Source: Streptomyces antarcticus (GTDB lineage Bacteria > Actinomycetota > Actinomycetes > Streptomycetales > Streptomycetaceae). From it: DNA of 64,000 nucleotides. The stretch is taken from NCBI RefSeq assembly GCF_026627255.1, contig NZ_JAPNLM010000010.1, positions 62,001 through 126,000 on the forward strand, read 5' to 3'. The notes under the pieces were generated by a model. The model searched no databases. It worked only from the letters and a program-made list of their open reading frames with translations, and was not told the origin of the DNA. Position 1 is the stretch's first letter, and every line of letters starts with the position of its first letter. Below, one piece after another: positions 8,118 through 16,236 of the stretch. The position numbers were made by a program, and so were the translations under genes.

Positions 8118-8160
8118 AGCGATTCCCCCGTCGTTGCAGATCGCTCAGGCGCTACCCCCA

Positions 8161-8204
8161 CACAGCGGCGCCATCGTGGACCTGACCACGATGGCGCCGT
8201 TGTG
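8161..8204. terminator. Hairpin terminator after the DSGWG/Rieske cassette
   Basis: Two 19-base arms (8161-8179 and 8186-8204) pair with a single G-U and a 6-base loop. It begins 43 bp after the Rieske-like stop codon and closes the two-gene unit. The PPOX-family gene converges from the other side. Confidence 0.88.
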
Positions 8205-8281
8205 ATGTCCGCATCCAGTGCGCGGCCGGACAAGTCGAAAGTCGTGCGGCCCGGTCCCGCCCCTGGTGGCGCGGTGCGGCC

Positions 8282-8692
8282 TCAGGCCCGCCCCATGGCC
8301 CGTTCCAGGGTGATCTCCACGACCACGCGGTCGGGGTTGGGCGAGGGCACCCGCCCGTAGCGCACCGCGTAGCGCGCCACCGCGTCGGCGACCGACGCCT
8401 CGTCCGTACGGACCACCGCGCGCCCCTCCAGGGTGGCCCAGCGGCGCCCTTCCATCTGGCAGACCGCGACCCTCGCCCCGCCCGGCTCCGCGGCGGCCAC
8501 CAGGATGTTGCGGACCTTCCTGCTGTGCCGGTTGCTGATCACCCGCGCCAGGCCGGCCTCCGGGTCGTACGTCACGCCGACCGGCACCACGTGGGGGGAG
8601 CCGTCGGGGCGGTGCGTGGTCAGTGTGCAGACGTGCCGTTCCCGCCAGAAGGCGAGGTACTCGGGCGTCGGGTTGAGTACGTCATGGGACAT
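8282..8692 (-). CDS. PPOX-class split-barrel flavin/F420-dependent enzyme
   Basis: A 136-residue protein with the split beta-barrel pattern of the pyridoxamine-phosphate-oxidase-like family: FWRERHVCTLTTHRPDGSPH, then VPVGVTYD, then the basic NRHSRKVRNI block. In actinomycetes small proteins of this type are mostly F420-dependent (FDOR-B) reductases. F420 rather than FMN use is inferred from the family, not proven by a residue I can point to. It stands alone, divergent from clpB and convergent with the DSGWG cassette. Confidence 0.8.
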   Translation of the reverse strand: MSHDVLNPTPEYLAFWRERHVCTLTTHRPDGSPHVVPVGVTYDPEAGLARVISNRHSRKVRNILVAAAEPGGARVAVCQMEGRRWATLEGRAVVRTDEASVADAVARYAVRYGRVPSPNPDRVVVEITLERAMGRA

Positions 8693-8775
8693 GGCCCGAA
8701 GAGTACGTCCACGGCCGGACGCGCCCGCGGGGTGCCCGCGGGAGTGCGGGTGCCCGCAGGAGTACCGTTCTCCAC

Positions 8776-8806
8776 CTTGAGTGAACTAGACTCAACTTTG
8801 CATAGT
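8776..8806 (+). promoter_or_regulatory. clpB HAIR operator and overlapping promoter
   Basis: The HAIR element spans 8776-8796: CTTGAGT and ACTCAAC arms with a 7-bp spacer, almost the full consensus. Its left arm doubles as a -35 box (TTGAGT, 8777-8782), with CATAGT at 8801-8806 as a -10 box 18 bp later. This closely parallels the dnaK promoter (CATGGT -10) and puts clpB in the HspR regulon. Confidence 0.88.
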
Positions 8807-8848
8807 CGACTCTGTCATGGTTACCCCTTGAGGGAGAGGAGAAGCGCA

Positions 8849-11449
8849 GTGGACGCCGAGCTGACCAACAAGAGCCGGGACGCGCTGAACGCGGCCACCA
8901 GCCGGGCCGTCAAGGACGGCCATGCCGATCTGACCCCCGCGCACCTGCTGCTGGCCCTGCTCGCCGGAGACGACAACGAGAACGTCGTCGACCTGCTCGT
9001 GGCCACGGACGCCGACCAGGCGGCCGTACGGGCCGCGGCCGAGCGGCTGCTCGCCGCCCTGCCCAGCGTCACGGGGTCCACGGTCGCGCCGCCGCAGCCC
9101 ACCCGCGAGCTGCTCGCCGTACTGGCCGAGGCCGACGCGCAGGCCGGGAAGCTCGGCGACGACTACCTCTCCACCGAACACCTCCTGATTGGCACGGCCG
9201 CCAAGGGCGGCGCCGCCGGTGAGGCACTTTCCGGCCAGGGCGCGAGCGCGAAGAAGCTGCTGGCCGCCTTCGAGAACGCACGAGGAGGACGGCGGGTGAC
9301 CACCCCCGATCCCGAGGGCCAGTACAAGGCCCTGGAGAAGTTCGGCACCGACTTCACGGCGGCCGCCCGCGAGGGCAAGCTCGACCCGGTCATCGGCCGG
9401 GACCAGGAGATCCGGCGCGTCGTCCAGGTGCTCTCGCGCCGGACGAAGAACAACCCGGTCCTCATCGGCGAGCCCGGCGTCGGCAAGACCGCCGTCGTCG
9501 AGGGCCTGGCCCAGCGCATCGTCAAGGGCGACGTCCCCGAGTCCCTGAAGAACAAGCGGCTCGTCTCCCTCGACCTCGGCGCGATGGTCGCCGGCGCCAA
9601 GTACCGCGGCGAGTTCGAGGAGCGGCTCAAGACCGTCCTCGCCGAGATCAAGTCGAGCGACGGCCAGATCATCACCTTCATCGACGAGCTGCACACCGTC
9701 GTCGGCGCGGGCGCCGGCGGGGACTCCGCCATGGACGCGGGCAACATGCTCAAGCCCATGCTGGCCCGCGGCGAGCTGCGCATGGTCGGCGCGACCACCC
9801 TCGACGAGTACCGCGAGCGGATCGAGAAGGACCCGGCGCTGGAGCGGCGCTTCCAGCAGGTGCTGGTCGCCGAGCCGTCCGTCGAGGACACGATCGCCAT
9901 CCTGCGCGGGCTCAAGGGCCGCTACGAGGCCCACCACAAGGTCGTCATCGCCGACAGCGCCCTGGTCGCGGCCGCCACCCTGTCCGACCGGTACATCACC
10001 TCCCGCTTCCTGCCCGACAAGGCCATCGACCTCGTCGACGAGGCCGCGTCCCGGCTGCGCATGGAGATCGACTCCTCCCCGCTGGAGATCGACGAGCTCC
10101 AGCGCTCCGTGGACCGCCTGCGGATGGAGGAGCTGGCGCTGAAGAACGAGTCCGACCCGGCCTCCCGCGAGCGCCTGGAGCGGCTCCGCAAGGACCTGGC
10201 GGACAAGGAGGAGGACCTGCGCGGCCTGACCGCCCGCTGGGAGAAGGAGAAGCAGTCCCTCAACCGGGTCGGCGAGCTCAAGGAGCGCCTGGACGACCTG
10301 CGCGGCCAGGCCGAGCGCGCCCAGCGCGACGGCGACTTCGACTCCGCCTCCAAGCTGCTCTACGGGGAGATCCCCGGCCTGGAGCGCGAGCTGGCCGAGG
10401 CCACCGAGGAGGAGGCCGAGGCGTCCAAGACCGGCGCCGCCAAGGACAGCATGGTCAAGGACGAGGTGGGGCCCGACGACATCGCCGACGTGGTCGGCGC
10501 CTGGACCGGCATCCCGGCCGGCCGCCTGCTGGAGGGCGAGACGCAGAAGCTGCTCCGCATGGAGGACGAGCTGGGCCGCCGCCTGATCGGCCAGGGCGAA
10601 GCCGTACGGGCCGTCTCCGACGCCGTGCGCCGCACCCGGGCCGGGATCGCCGACCCGGACCGCCCGACCGGCTCGTTCCTCTTCCTGGGCCCGACCGGCG
10701 TGGGCAAGACGGAGCTGGCCAAGGCGCTGGCGGACTTCCTCTTCGACGACGAGCGGGCCATGATCCGCATCGACATGTCGGAGTACGGCGAGAAGCACAG
10801 CGTGGCCCGCCTCGTCGGCGCCCCGCCCGGCTACGTCGGCTACGAGGAGGGCGGCCAGCTCACCGAGGCCGTCCGCCGCCGCCCGTACAGCGTGGTGCTG
10901 CTGGACGAGGTCGAGAAGGCCCACCCGGAGGTCTTCGACGTCCTGCTCCAGGTCCTGGACGACGGCCGCCTCACGGACGGCCAGGGCCGGACCGTGGACT
11001 TCCGCAACACCATCCTGATCCTGACCTCCAACCTGGGCAGCCAGTTCCTGATGGACCCGGCCACCCCGGTGGAGCAGAAGAAGCAGCAGGTCCTGACCGT
11101 GGTCAGGAGCTCCTTCAAGCCGGAGTTCCTCAACCGCCTGGACGACCTGGTGGTCTTCTCCGCGCTCAGCGGCGACGAGCTGGCGCACATCGCCCGCCTT
11201 CAGATCGGCCGTCTGGCCAAGCGGCTCGCCGAGCGGCGCCTCACCCTCGACGTCACGCCCGAGGCCCTGGCCTGGCTGGCCGACAAGGGCAACGACCCGG
11301 CGTACGGAGCCCGGCCGCTGCGCCGCCTGATCCAGACGGCGATCGGCGACCGCCTCGCGAAGGAGATCCTCTCCGGCGAGGTCCGCGACGGCGACACCGT
11401 ACGGGTCGACGTGGCCGGCGAGGGCCTGCTGGTCGGCAAGGTCCTCTGA
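8849..11449 (+). CDS. clpB: ATP-dependent disaggregase ClpB
   Basis: An 866-residue Hsp100. The N-terminal Clp_N repeats are at about residues 10-145. The first AAA+ module has Walker A GEPGVGKTA and Walker B ITFIDELH. A charged coiled-coil middle domain (about 400-520) follows, then the second AAA+ module with GPTGVGKTE and the C-terminal D2 small domain. It rescues aggregated proteins together with DnaK/DnaJ/GrpE. The GTG at 8849 is chosen because AGGGAGAGGA precedes it and the protein begins VDAELTNKSRDAL, as in other actinomycete ClpB; the longer upstream frame would read through the promoter. It is controlled by the HAIR at 8776-8796. Confidence 0.97.
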   Translation: MDAELTNKSRDALNAATSRAVKDGHADLTPAHLLLALLAGDDNENVVDLLVATDADQAAVRAAAERLLAALPSVTGSTVAPPQPTRELLAVLAEADAQAGKLGDDYLSTEHLLIGTAAKGGAAGEALSGQGASAKKLLAAFENARGGRRVTTPDPEGQYKALEKFGTDFTAAAREGKLDPVIGRDQEIRRVVQVLSRRTKNNPVLIGEPGVGKTAVVEGLAQRIVKGDVPESLKNKRLVSLDLGAMVAGAKYRGEFEERLKTVLAEIKSSDGQIITFIDELHTVVGAGAGGDSAMDAGNMLKPMLARGELRMVGATTLDEYRERIEKDPALERRFQQVLVAEPSVEDTIAILRGLKGRYEAHHKVVIADSALVAAATLSDRYITSRFLPDKAIDLVDEAASRLRMEIDSSPLEIDELQRSVDRLRMEELALKNESDPASRERLERLRKDLADKEEDLRGLTARWEKEKQSLNRVGELKERLDDLRGQAERAQRDGDFDSASKLLYGEIPGLERELAEATEEEAEASKTGAAKDSMVKDEVGPDDIADVVGAWTGIPAGRLLEGETQKLLRMEDELGRRLIGQGEAVRAVSDAVRRTRAGIADPDRPTGSFLFLGPTGVGKTELAKALADFLFDDERAMIRIDMSEYGEKHSVARLVGAPPGYVGYEEGGQLTEAVRRRPYSVVLLDEVEKAHPEVFDVLLQVLDDGRLTDGQGRTVDFRNTILILTSNLGSQFLMDPATPVEQKKQQVLTVVRSSFKPEFLNRLDDLVVFSALSGDELAHIARLQIGRLAKRLAERRLTLDVTPEALAWLADKGNDPAYGARPLRRLIQTAIGDRLAKEILSGEVRDGDTVRVDVAGEGLLVGKVL

Positions 11450-11574
11450 CGTTCGTCCGCTCCCGCCCCCCTGGGGTTCCCGTGTCCGCCCGGAGCGGAT
11501 CGGGCCCCCGGGGGTGGACACGGAGTGGGCGCGATGGGGGAGGATGCAGGTATCCGCACGAAGGGAAAATCACG

Positions 11575-12120
11575 GTGAGCATCGACCCGGCCTCGATTCC
11601 GAACTTCGGAGGGCAGCAGCCCGATCCGCAGGCCACAGGACCGGCGGGCCCCGTCGTCCCCGACCAGGATCTGGTCAAGCAGCTGCTGGAACAGATGGAG
11701 CTCAAGTACGTCCTCGACGACGAGGGCGACCTCGCGGCGCCGTGGGAGGAGTTCCGCACGTACTTCATGTTCCGCGGCGAGGACGAGCAGCAGGTCTTCT
11801 CCGTGCGGACCTTCTACGACCGCCCGCACAAGATCGACGAGAAGCCGCAGCTGCTCGAGTCGATCGACGACTGGAACCGCCGCACCCTGTGGCCGAAGGT
11901 CTACAGCCACACCCACGACGACGGCTCGGTCCGTCTGATCGGTGAGGCGCAGATGCTGATCGGCACCGGCGTGAACCTGGAGCACTTCGTGTCCTCCACG
12001 GTCAGCTGGGTCCGTGCGTCCATCGAGTTCGACAAGTGGCTCGTCGAGCAGCTCGGCCTGGAGAAGGACGTCGACTCCGCCGAGGGCGACGAGGACAGGA
12101 ACGGCGACGCCGGCAACTAG
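11575..12120 (+). CDS. YbjN domain-containing protein
   Basis: 181 residues, starting at a GTG. After a Pro/Gly-rich N-terminus, the region from about residue 35 to 165 matches the YbjN family, which has a fold like type III secretion chaperones: LLEQMELKYVLDDEGDL, then YFMFRGEDEQQVFSV, then WVRASIEFDKWLVEQLGL. In the related actinomycete proteins the function is unknown; a sensor or chaperone role is only suggested by the fold. It lies 125 bp after clpB. A weak GC-rich inverted repeat (arms 11480-11487 and 11516-11523) separates them and may be a terminator. Confidence 0.85.
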   Translation: MSIDPASIPNFGGQQPDPQATGPAGPVVPDQDLVKQLLEQMELKYVLDDEGDLAAPWEEFRTYFMFRGEDEQQVFSVRTFYDRPHKIDEKPQLLESIDDWNRRTLWPKVYSHTHDDGSVRLIGEAQMLIGTGVNLEHFVSSTVSWVRASIEFDKWLVEQLGLEKDVDSAEGDEDRNGDAGN

Positions 12121-12130
12121 CCGTCGCCCG

Positions 12131-13321
12131 TCACAGCGGTACGCGCGCCACGAGCAGCAGGTACAGCCCGTAGCCGTAGGAGAGCCCGGCCAGCCCCGCG
12201 GTCACCACGACCGAGGTGCGCGGCCGGGCTCTCGCCATCGCGGCGGCCACCGGCAGCAGCAGCGGGAACGCCGGGAGCAGGAAGCGGGGCTTCGACTCGA
12301 AGAAGCCGGCCCCGCCGAAGGCCATCAGCAGCAGCACCCCGGTGTACGCGAGCAGCGGCAGCGGGTTGCGGTCCAGCAGCAGGAGCACCGCCAGCAGGCC
12401 CGCCGCGGCCAGCACCACCACGGTCACGGTGGTCGCGAGGGTCACGTGCCCGCCGGTCAGCACCCGCTCCGCGGAGCGCAGCGCCCCGGCGCCGAAGTCG
12501 AAGCGCGAGCCCCACTGCCGCTGCACGGTGAAGTAGCCGCCGAGGGGGTCTCCCGTCCGGGCCCCCACGGCGAGGACGTACGCCGCCCAGCCCGCGGGCG
12601 CCAGCAGCCCGGCCGCCCACACCGCGGGCGCGCGGGACCCGCGTACGGCCACCGCGTACAGCGCGGCGGCGCACACGGCGGCCGCGACGGCGAGCCCCGT
12701 GGGCCGGGTCAGCCCGGCGAGGACGGCGAGGCCCCCGGCCCACAGCCAGCGGTCGCGCAGGAGGGCGTACAGGGCCCAGGCGGCGAACGCGGCGAGCAGG
12801 GCCTCGGTGTAGGCGAGGGTCAGCACCACGGCGTGCGGGAGGGCCGCCCACAGCCCCACGAGGAGCAGCCCGGCGCGGGCGCCGAGGAGCCGTTCCCCGA
12901 TCCGGTAGACCCCGACGGCGGCCGCGGCGGCGGCGACCCAGGCGACGAGGAGCCCGGCGGGTGCGGGCCCGCCGGGCAGGACGGCCGAGACGAGCCGTAT
13001 CAGCGCCGGGTAGAGCGGGAAGAAGGCGGTGTCGCTCTGGACGGACCCGGTGCCGGTGACGGCGTCGGGCCACATCAGGGTGCGGCCGTAGCCGTGGGCG
13101 GCTATCCCGAGGTACCAGCCGGAGTCCCAGGACCCGCCGAGCACCTTGAGCGGGTCGCGGCCGGCCCACCAGGAGCCGAGGCCGGCCACGAGCACCCCGG
13201 CCCCGCGGACGGCGCTGAACACCCCGAGCGCGAGCACGGACGCCGGGGCGGAGGCCCGGACGGCGCGGACGGCGCGCATCTCCAACGGAGACGCGGACAC
13301 CGCGGCTCGGCCCGTTGCCAT
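12131..13321 (-). CDS. Polytopic mannosyltransferase-like membrane protein (PIG-V/Gpi18-like)
   Basis: A 396-residue, strongly hydrophobic protein with about nine or ten membrane segments. The motifs DSGWYLGIAAHGYG and FFPLYPALIR in the first 115 residues are typical of the actinomycete relatives of GPI mannosyltransferase 2 (GT-C fold), in which the Asp of the first loop is the likely catalytic base. The sugar donor would be a polyprenyl-phosphate mannose. The acceptor, which could be a cell-wall glycan or a glycoprotein, cannot be told from the sequence. It lies 162 bp downstream of the aminotransferase on the same strand. Confidence 0.78.
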   Translation of the reverse strand: MATGRAAVSASPLEMRAVRAVRASAPASVLALGVFSAVRGAGVLVAGLGSWWAGRDPLKVLGGSWDSGWYLGIAAHGYGRTLMWPDAVTGTGSVQSDTAFFPLYPALIRLVSAVLPGGPAPAGLLVAWVAAAAAAVGVYRIGERLLGARAGLLLVGLWAALPHAVVLTLAYTEALLAAFAAWALYALLRDRWLWAGGLAVLAGLTRPTGLAVAAAVCAAALYAVAVRGSRAPAVWAAGLLAPAGWAAYVLAVGARTGDPLGGYFTVQRQWGSRFDFGAGALRSAERVLTGGHVTLATTVTVVVLAAAGLLAVLLLLDRNPLPLLAYTGVLLLMAFGGAGFFESKPRFLLPAFPLLLPVAAAMARARPRTSVVVTAGLAGLSYGYGLYLLLVARVPL

Positions 13322-13483
13322 GTGTCCCGACTTTCCGGCTCGTCGTTCGTACGCTCATCCGTTGATGAGAGCTTCGGGCCCCCTCAAAACCGTCAGCTTC
13401 ACACCGGCCCCGCCCACCCCGCAAGCGCCTCCGGAAACCAGCCTCCGGCGGATACCCGCCGGGCGGCGCGTCGCCCGGACGGC

Positions 13484-14665
13484 CTAGAGGCGGCGCAGGC
13501 GCTCCGCCGCCTCCCGGAGCACCTCGGTCTTCTTGCAGAAGGCCCAGCGGACCTGGGTGCGGCCGGCGTCCTGGTCGTCGTAGAAGACCTGGTTCGGGAT
13601 GGCGACGACCCCGCAGCGTTCGGGGAGGGCGCGGCAGAAGGCCAGGCCGTCCTTCTCGCCGAGCGGGGTGATGTCGGTGGTGATGAAGTACGTGCCCCGC
13701 GGGCGGAAGACCTCGAACCCGGCCGCCGTCAGGCCGTCGGCGAGGATGTCGCGCTTGGCCGCCAGGTCGGCGCGGAACCCGTCGTAGTAGGCGTCCGGGA
13801 GGGCGAGGGCCTCGGCGATGGCGTACTGGAAGGGGCCCGACGCGACGTACGTGAGGTACTGCTTCGCCGAGCGGACGGCCGCCACCAGCTCCGGCGGCGC
13901 CGTGACCCAGCCGACCTTCCAGCCGGTGAACGAGAACGTCTTGCCGGCCGACGAGATCGAGACCGTGCGCTCGCGCATGCCGGGCAGGCCGGCCAGGGGG
14001 ACGTGGGCGCCCTCGAAGACCAGGTGCTCGTACACCTCGTCCGTGACGACGAGGAGGTCGCGCTCGACCGCCAGTTCGGCGATAGCCGTCAGCTCGGCGG
14101 GGGTGAGTACCGTGCCCGTCGGGTTGTGCGGGGTGTTGAGCAGGAGCAGGCGGGTGCGCGGGGTCACCGCCGCGCGCAGCTCGTCCAGGTCCAGTGTGAA
14201 GGCGCCCGCGTGGGGGCGCAGGGTGACGGGGACGCGCGCCGCGCCGGCCATGGCGATGCAGGCGGCGTACGAGTCGTAGAACGGCTCCAGGGCGATGACC
14301 TCGTCGCCCGGTTCGAGGAGGGCCAGGAGGGTGGCGGCGATGGCCTCGGTGGCGCCCGCCGTGACCAGTACCTCGCTGTCGGGGTCGTAGCCGAGGCCGT
14401 AGAAGCGCTGTTGGTGGGCGGCGACGGCGGCGCGCAGCTCCGGGACACCGGGGCCGGGCGGGTACTGGTTGCCGAGGCCGGTGAGGACCGCGCGGGAGGC
14501 CGCCTCGGCGATCCGCGCGGGGCCGTCGGTGTCGGGGAAGCCCTGGCCGAGGTTGATCGACCCGGTGCGGGCGGCGAGCGCCGACATCTCCGCGAAGATC
14601 GTGGTCCCGAAGGCCGCCAGACGGCGGTTCAGGAAGGGGCGGTTGCTGCTCACGGGTGCGGTCAT
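13484..14665 (-). CDS. Class I/II PLP-dependent aminotransferase
   Basis: 393 residues of fold-type I aminotransferase: an N-terminal INLGQGFPD substrate segment, NTPHNPTG with the PLP-contacting Asn, TDEVYEHL, and the Schiff-base lysine K242 in SISSAGKTFSFTGWKVGW. Close family members are annotated as N-succinyl-diaminopimelate aminotransferase (DapC-type), kynurenine-oxoglutarate or methionine aminotransferases. The sequence alone does not decide the substrate. I prefer the second ATG (14665) because AGGATGG stands at the right distance before it; the ATG at 14674 lies directly on that site. The kynurenine genes elsewhere in the window make a kynurenine role conceivable but untested. Confidence 0.88.
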   Translation of the reverse strand: MTAPVSSNRPFLNRRLAAFGTTIFAEMSALAARTGSINLGQGFPDTDGPARIAEAASRAVLTGLGNQYPPGPGVPELRAAVAAHQQRFYGLGYDPDSEVLVTAGATEAIAATLLALLEPGDEVIALEPFYDSYAACIAMAGAARVPVTLRPHAGAFTLDLDELRAAVTPRTRLLLLNTPHNPTGTVLTPAELTAIAELAVERDLLVVTDEVYEHLVFEGAHVPLAGLPGMRERTVSISSAGKTFSFTGWKVGWVTAPPELVAAVRSAKQYLTYVASGPFQYAIAEALALPDAYYDGFRADLAAKRDILADGLTAAGFEVFRPRGTYFITTDITPLGEKDGLAFCRALPERCGVVAIPNQVFYDDQDAGRTQVRWAFCKKTEVLREAAERLRRL

Positions 14666-14805
14666 GGGCGCCATCCTGCGGGCAACCTCTGGACTTGCTC
14701 AAGTGCGCTTTGGCGCGCGGGGGCCGAGGGAATCCCCCTGTCACGCGGGACGCGGGGATCCCGTTCCCCCCGGGAAGACCGGGGCGTGAGAGAGGGGCGA
14801 GCGCC

Positions 14806-15102
14806 ATGTTCGTCTTCGGAGTGATCTTCCTTGCCATGGTCGTCGGCGCTGCCGTGGCCCTGGCGATCTGGGCCGTCAGGCGCGCCGTCTCGTCGGCCGC
14901 CGCTTGCGGCGTCGGCAAGAGCGGCAGCGGCAGCGGCAGCAGCGGTGGCGGCAGCGGCAGCGGCAGCGGCAGCGGCAGCTGGTGGGCAGGCGGAAGCGGC
15001 TCGTCACACTCGTGTTCGAGCAGCTCGTCCTCGTGCGGGTCCTCCTCGTCCTGCGGAGGGTCGTCGTCCTCCTGCGGCGGCGGGGGGTGCGGTTCCAGCT
15101 GA
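14806..15102 (+). CDS. Small membrane protein with Ser/Gly/Cys-rich tail
   Basis: 98 residues. One hydrophobic helix (about residues 3-25, FVFGVIFLAMVVGAAVALAI) is followed by a short basic stretch and a 60-residue tail of Ser and Gly. The tail ends with five cysteines spaced by Ser/Gly runs, and a sixth cysteine is near residue 35. The tail resembles the Gly/Cys-rich ends of some actinobacterial TIGR04222-type membrane proteins, but the rest of that family is absent. The ATG at 14806 has AGAGGGG upstream. It is a single gene, divergent from the aminotransferase. No function can be given; disulfide cross-linking or metal binding outside the cell are possibilities. Confidence 0.65.
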   Translation: MFVFGVIFLAMVVGAAVALAIWAVRRAVSSAAACGVGKSGSGSGSSGGGSGSGSGSGSWWAGGSGSSHSCSSSSSSCGSSSSCGGSSSSCGGGGCGSS

Positions 15103-15120
15103 CACGGGGCAGCGGGGACC

Positions 15121-15172
15121 GCGCAGGCGCAGGCGTGGACGGAGGCGTGGACGCAGGCGCCGGCGCGGGCGC
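15121..15172. repeat. GC-rich short-unit repeat after the Cys-rich membrane protein gene
   Basis: Irregular repeats of GCAGGCG/GGAGGCG-type units, leading directly into the terminator hairpin. No frame reads through them convincingly. Confidence 0.55.
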
Positions 15173-15178
15173 GAACGG

Positions 15179-15217
15179 AGGCGCCCGAGGGGGTCAGGAT
15201 CCCCTCGGGCGCCTTTC
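15179..15217 (+). terminator. Intrinsic terminator
   Basis: A perfect 14-bp stem (15179-15192 with 15201-15214) and an 8-base loop, followed by TTTCTGT. This is one of the few hairpins in the window with a T-rich tail. The remaining stretch to the next gene (15218-15472) contains a moderately AT-richer patch near 15280-15350 that may hold the promoter of the DUF2617 gene, but no box stands out. Confidence 0.88.
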
Positions 15218-15472
15218 TGTCCGGCCTGCACGGCGACGCGCGGGACGCAACTCTTTGAACACGTGAACTGTGGAGCCCCCGGGGGGATGTAAACCCCTTC
15301 AAGTTGGGTAAAACCGCTGTGAGTGCCGTGCCTTTCATGATTCCCTCGGTTGAGTAGACCAGTCCTCGGACCTCCCTGGACTTCCTGTGGACCCGTGCCG
15401 GTGTCCCCCCACCCGTTGACTACCGCTGGCGGGCTCCGGCCCATCTCCCTCGCGCGTTTGCGGAGCCGACTC

Positions 15473-16036
15473 ATGCTCACGACCCTCCAGACCTCATACA
15501 CCGACACGCGTGCCGCCGACCTCGCCTGGGCCCTGGGCCGGGACCGGCTGCCCGCCCTGGCCGTACTGAATCTCGAACTGGATGGCGCAAAAGTTGAGTT
15601 GCGCCTGCTGGGGGCCTCCCATCAGGTACTCCTCGAGGAGGGTGAGGTGCTCTGCTCGGAGACGGTCGCCTGCATGCCGGGCAGCAGCACGCCGCTGCCG
15701 CTCGGCGTGGCCAAGCGGGTGGGCGACTGGGAGTACGAGTTCGCCGCGCGGGTCGAAACCCTGTCCCGCGGATCCTTCGCGGGACGGGCGCAGGAGCTGC
15801 TCGCCCTGGTCGCCGACCACCCGAACGGGCTAGCGGGCACGTTCCCGGGCAGTCCGCACGCCTTCACGGCCCTGCTCGCGCAGCGGTGCGAGGGGCAGGT
15901 GCGCTGGCGGACCTGGCACGCCTATCCCCAGGAGGGCCAGCTGGTGGCCACCCGCACCCGGGTGGGCGTACGGATGGGTGCGGCGGCTGCGGCGGCCGCC
16001 GCAGCCGCCGCGCTGGACAGCCCGGCGCTGCTCTAG
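15473..16036 (+). CDS. DUF2617 family protein
   Basis: 187 residues. The protein reads MLTTLQTSYTDTRAADLAWALG, then LELRLLGASHQV, WEYEFAARVE and FPGSPHAFTAL, a pattern shared by the uncharacterised DUF2617 proteins of streptomycetes. The ATG at 15473 is preceded by CGGAG; the longer upstream frame lacks coding character. The C-terminus carries a run of 11 alanines just before LDSPALL. In related genomes this gene stands directly before the spermidine-synthase-like gene, as here. Function unknown. Confidence 0.82.
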   Translation: MLTTLQTSYTDTRAADLAWALGRDRLPALAVLNLELDGAKVELRLLGASHQVLLEEGEVLCSETVACMPGSSTPLPLGVAKRVGDWEYEFAARVETLSRGSFAGRAQELLALVADHPNGLAGTFPGSPHAFTALLAQRCEGQVRWRTWHAYPQEGQLVATRTRVGVRMGAAAAAAAAAAALDSPALL

Positions 16037-16236
16037 GGAGCGCCGCCGCGTCCGGGCCGGGCCGCGTGCCGGCCCGGCGCGTCCCGGCGTGTCCCGCCGC
16101 GTCCCGGCCCGGCGCGGGGCGGCGCTCGCGGGGCGCGGGTGGTGCGGTCCGGTTACGTCAACTGGCCGAATCGGTACGCCACTTACATTCATGTGGGTGA
16201 CAGGGTGCGGGTGGGCCGTAACGTACGGTTCGCTTC

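Noticed and set aside
8792..11521. 909-residue minus-strand open frame opposite clpB
   Set aside because: Composition is Asp/Leu/Gly/Val-rich antisense sequence with no motif; clpB is certain.
11480..11523. clpB terminator
   Set aside because: The CCGTGTCC/GGACACGG arms are only 8 bp with a long loop that overlaps the next gene's leader; too weak for a separate call.
15240..15262. Second parS-like sequence (GAACACGTGAACTG)
   Set aside because: The core TTTCACGTGAAA is not present; only the central CACGTG matches.
12117..15338. 1073-residue minus-strand open frame spanning the mannosyltransferase and aminotransferase genes
   Set aside because: It runs out of phase through two well-defined genes and the Cys-rich gene region, and is Pro/Arg-rich without domains.
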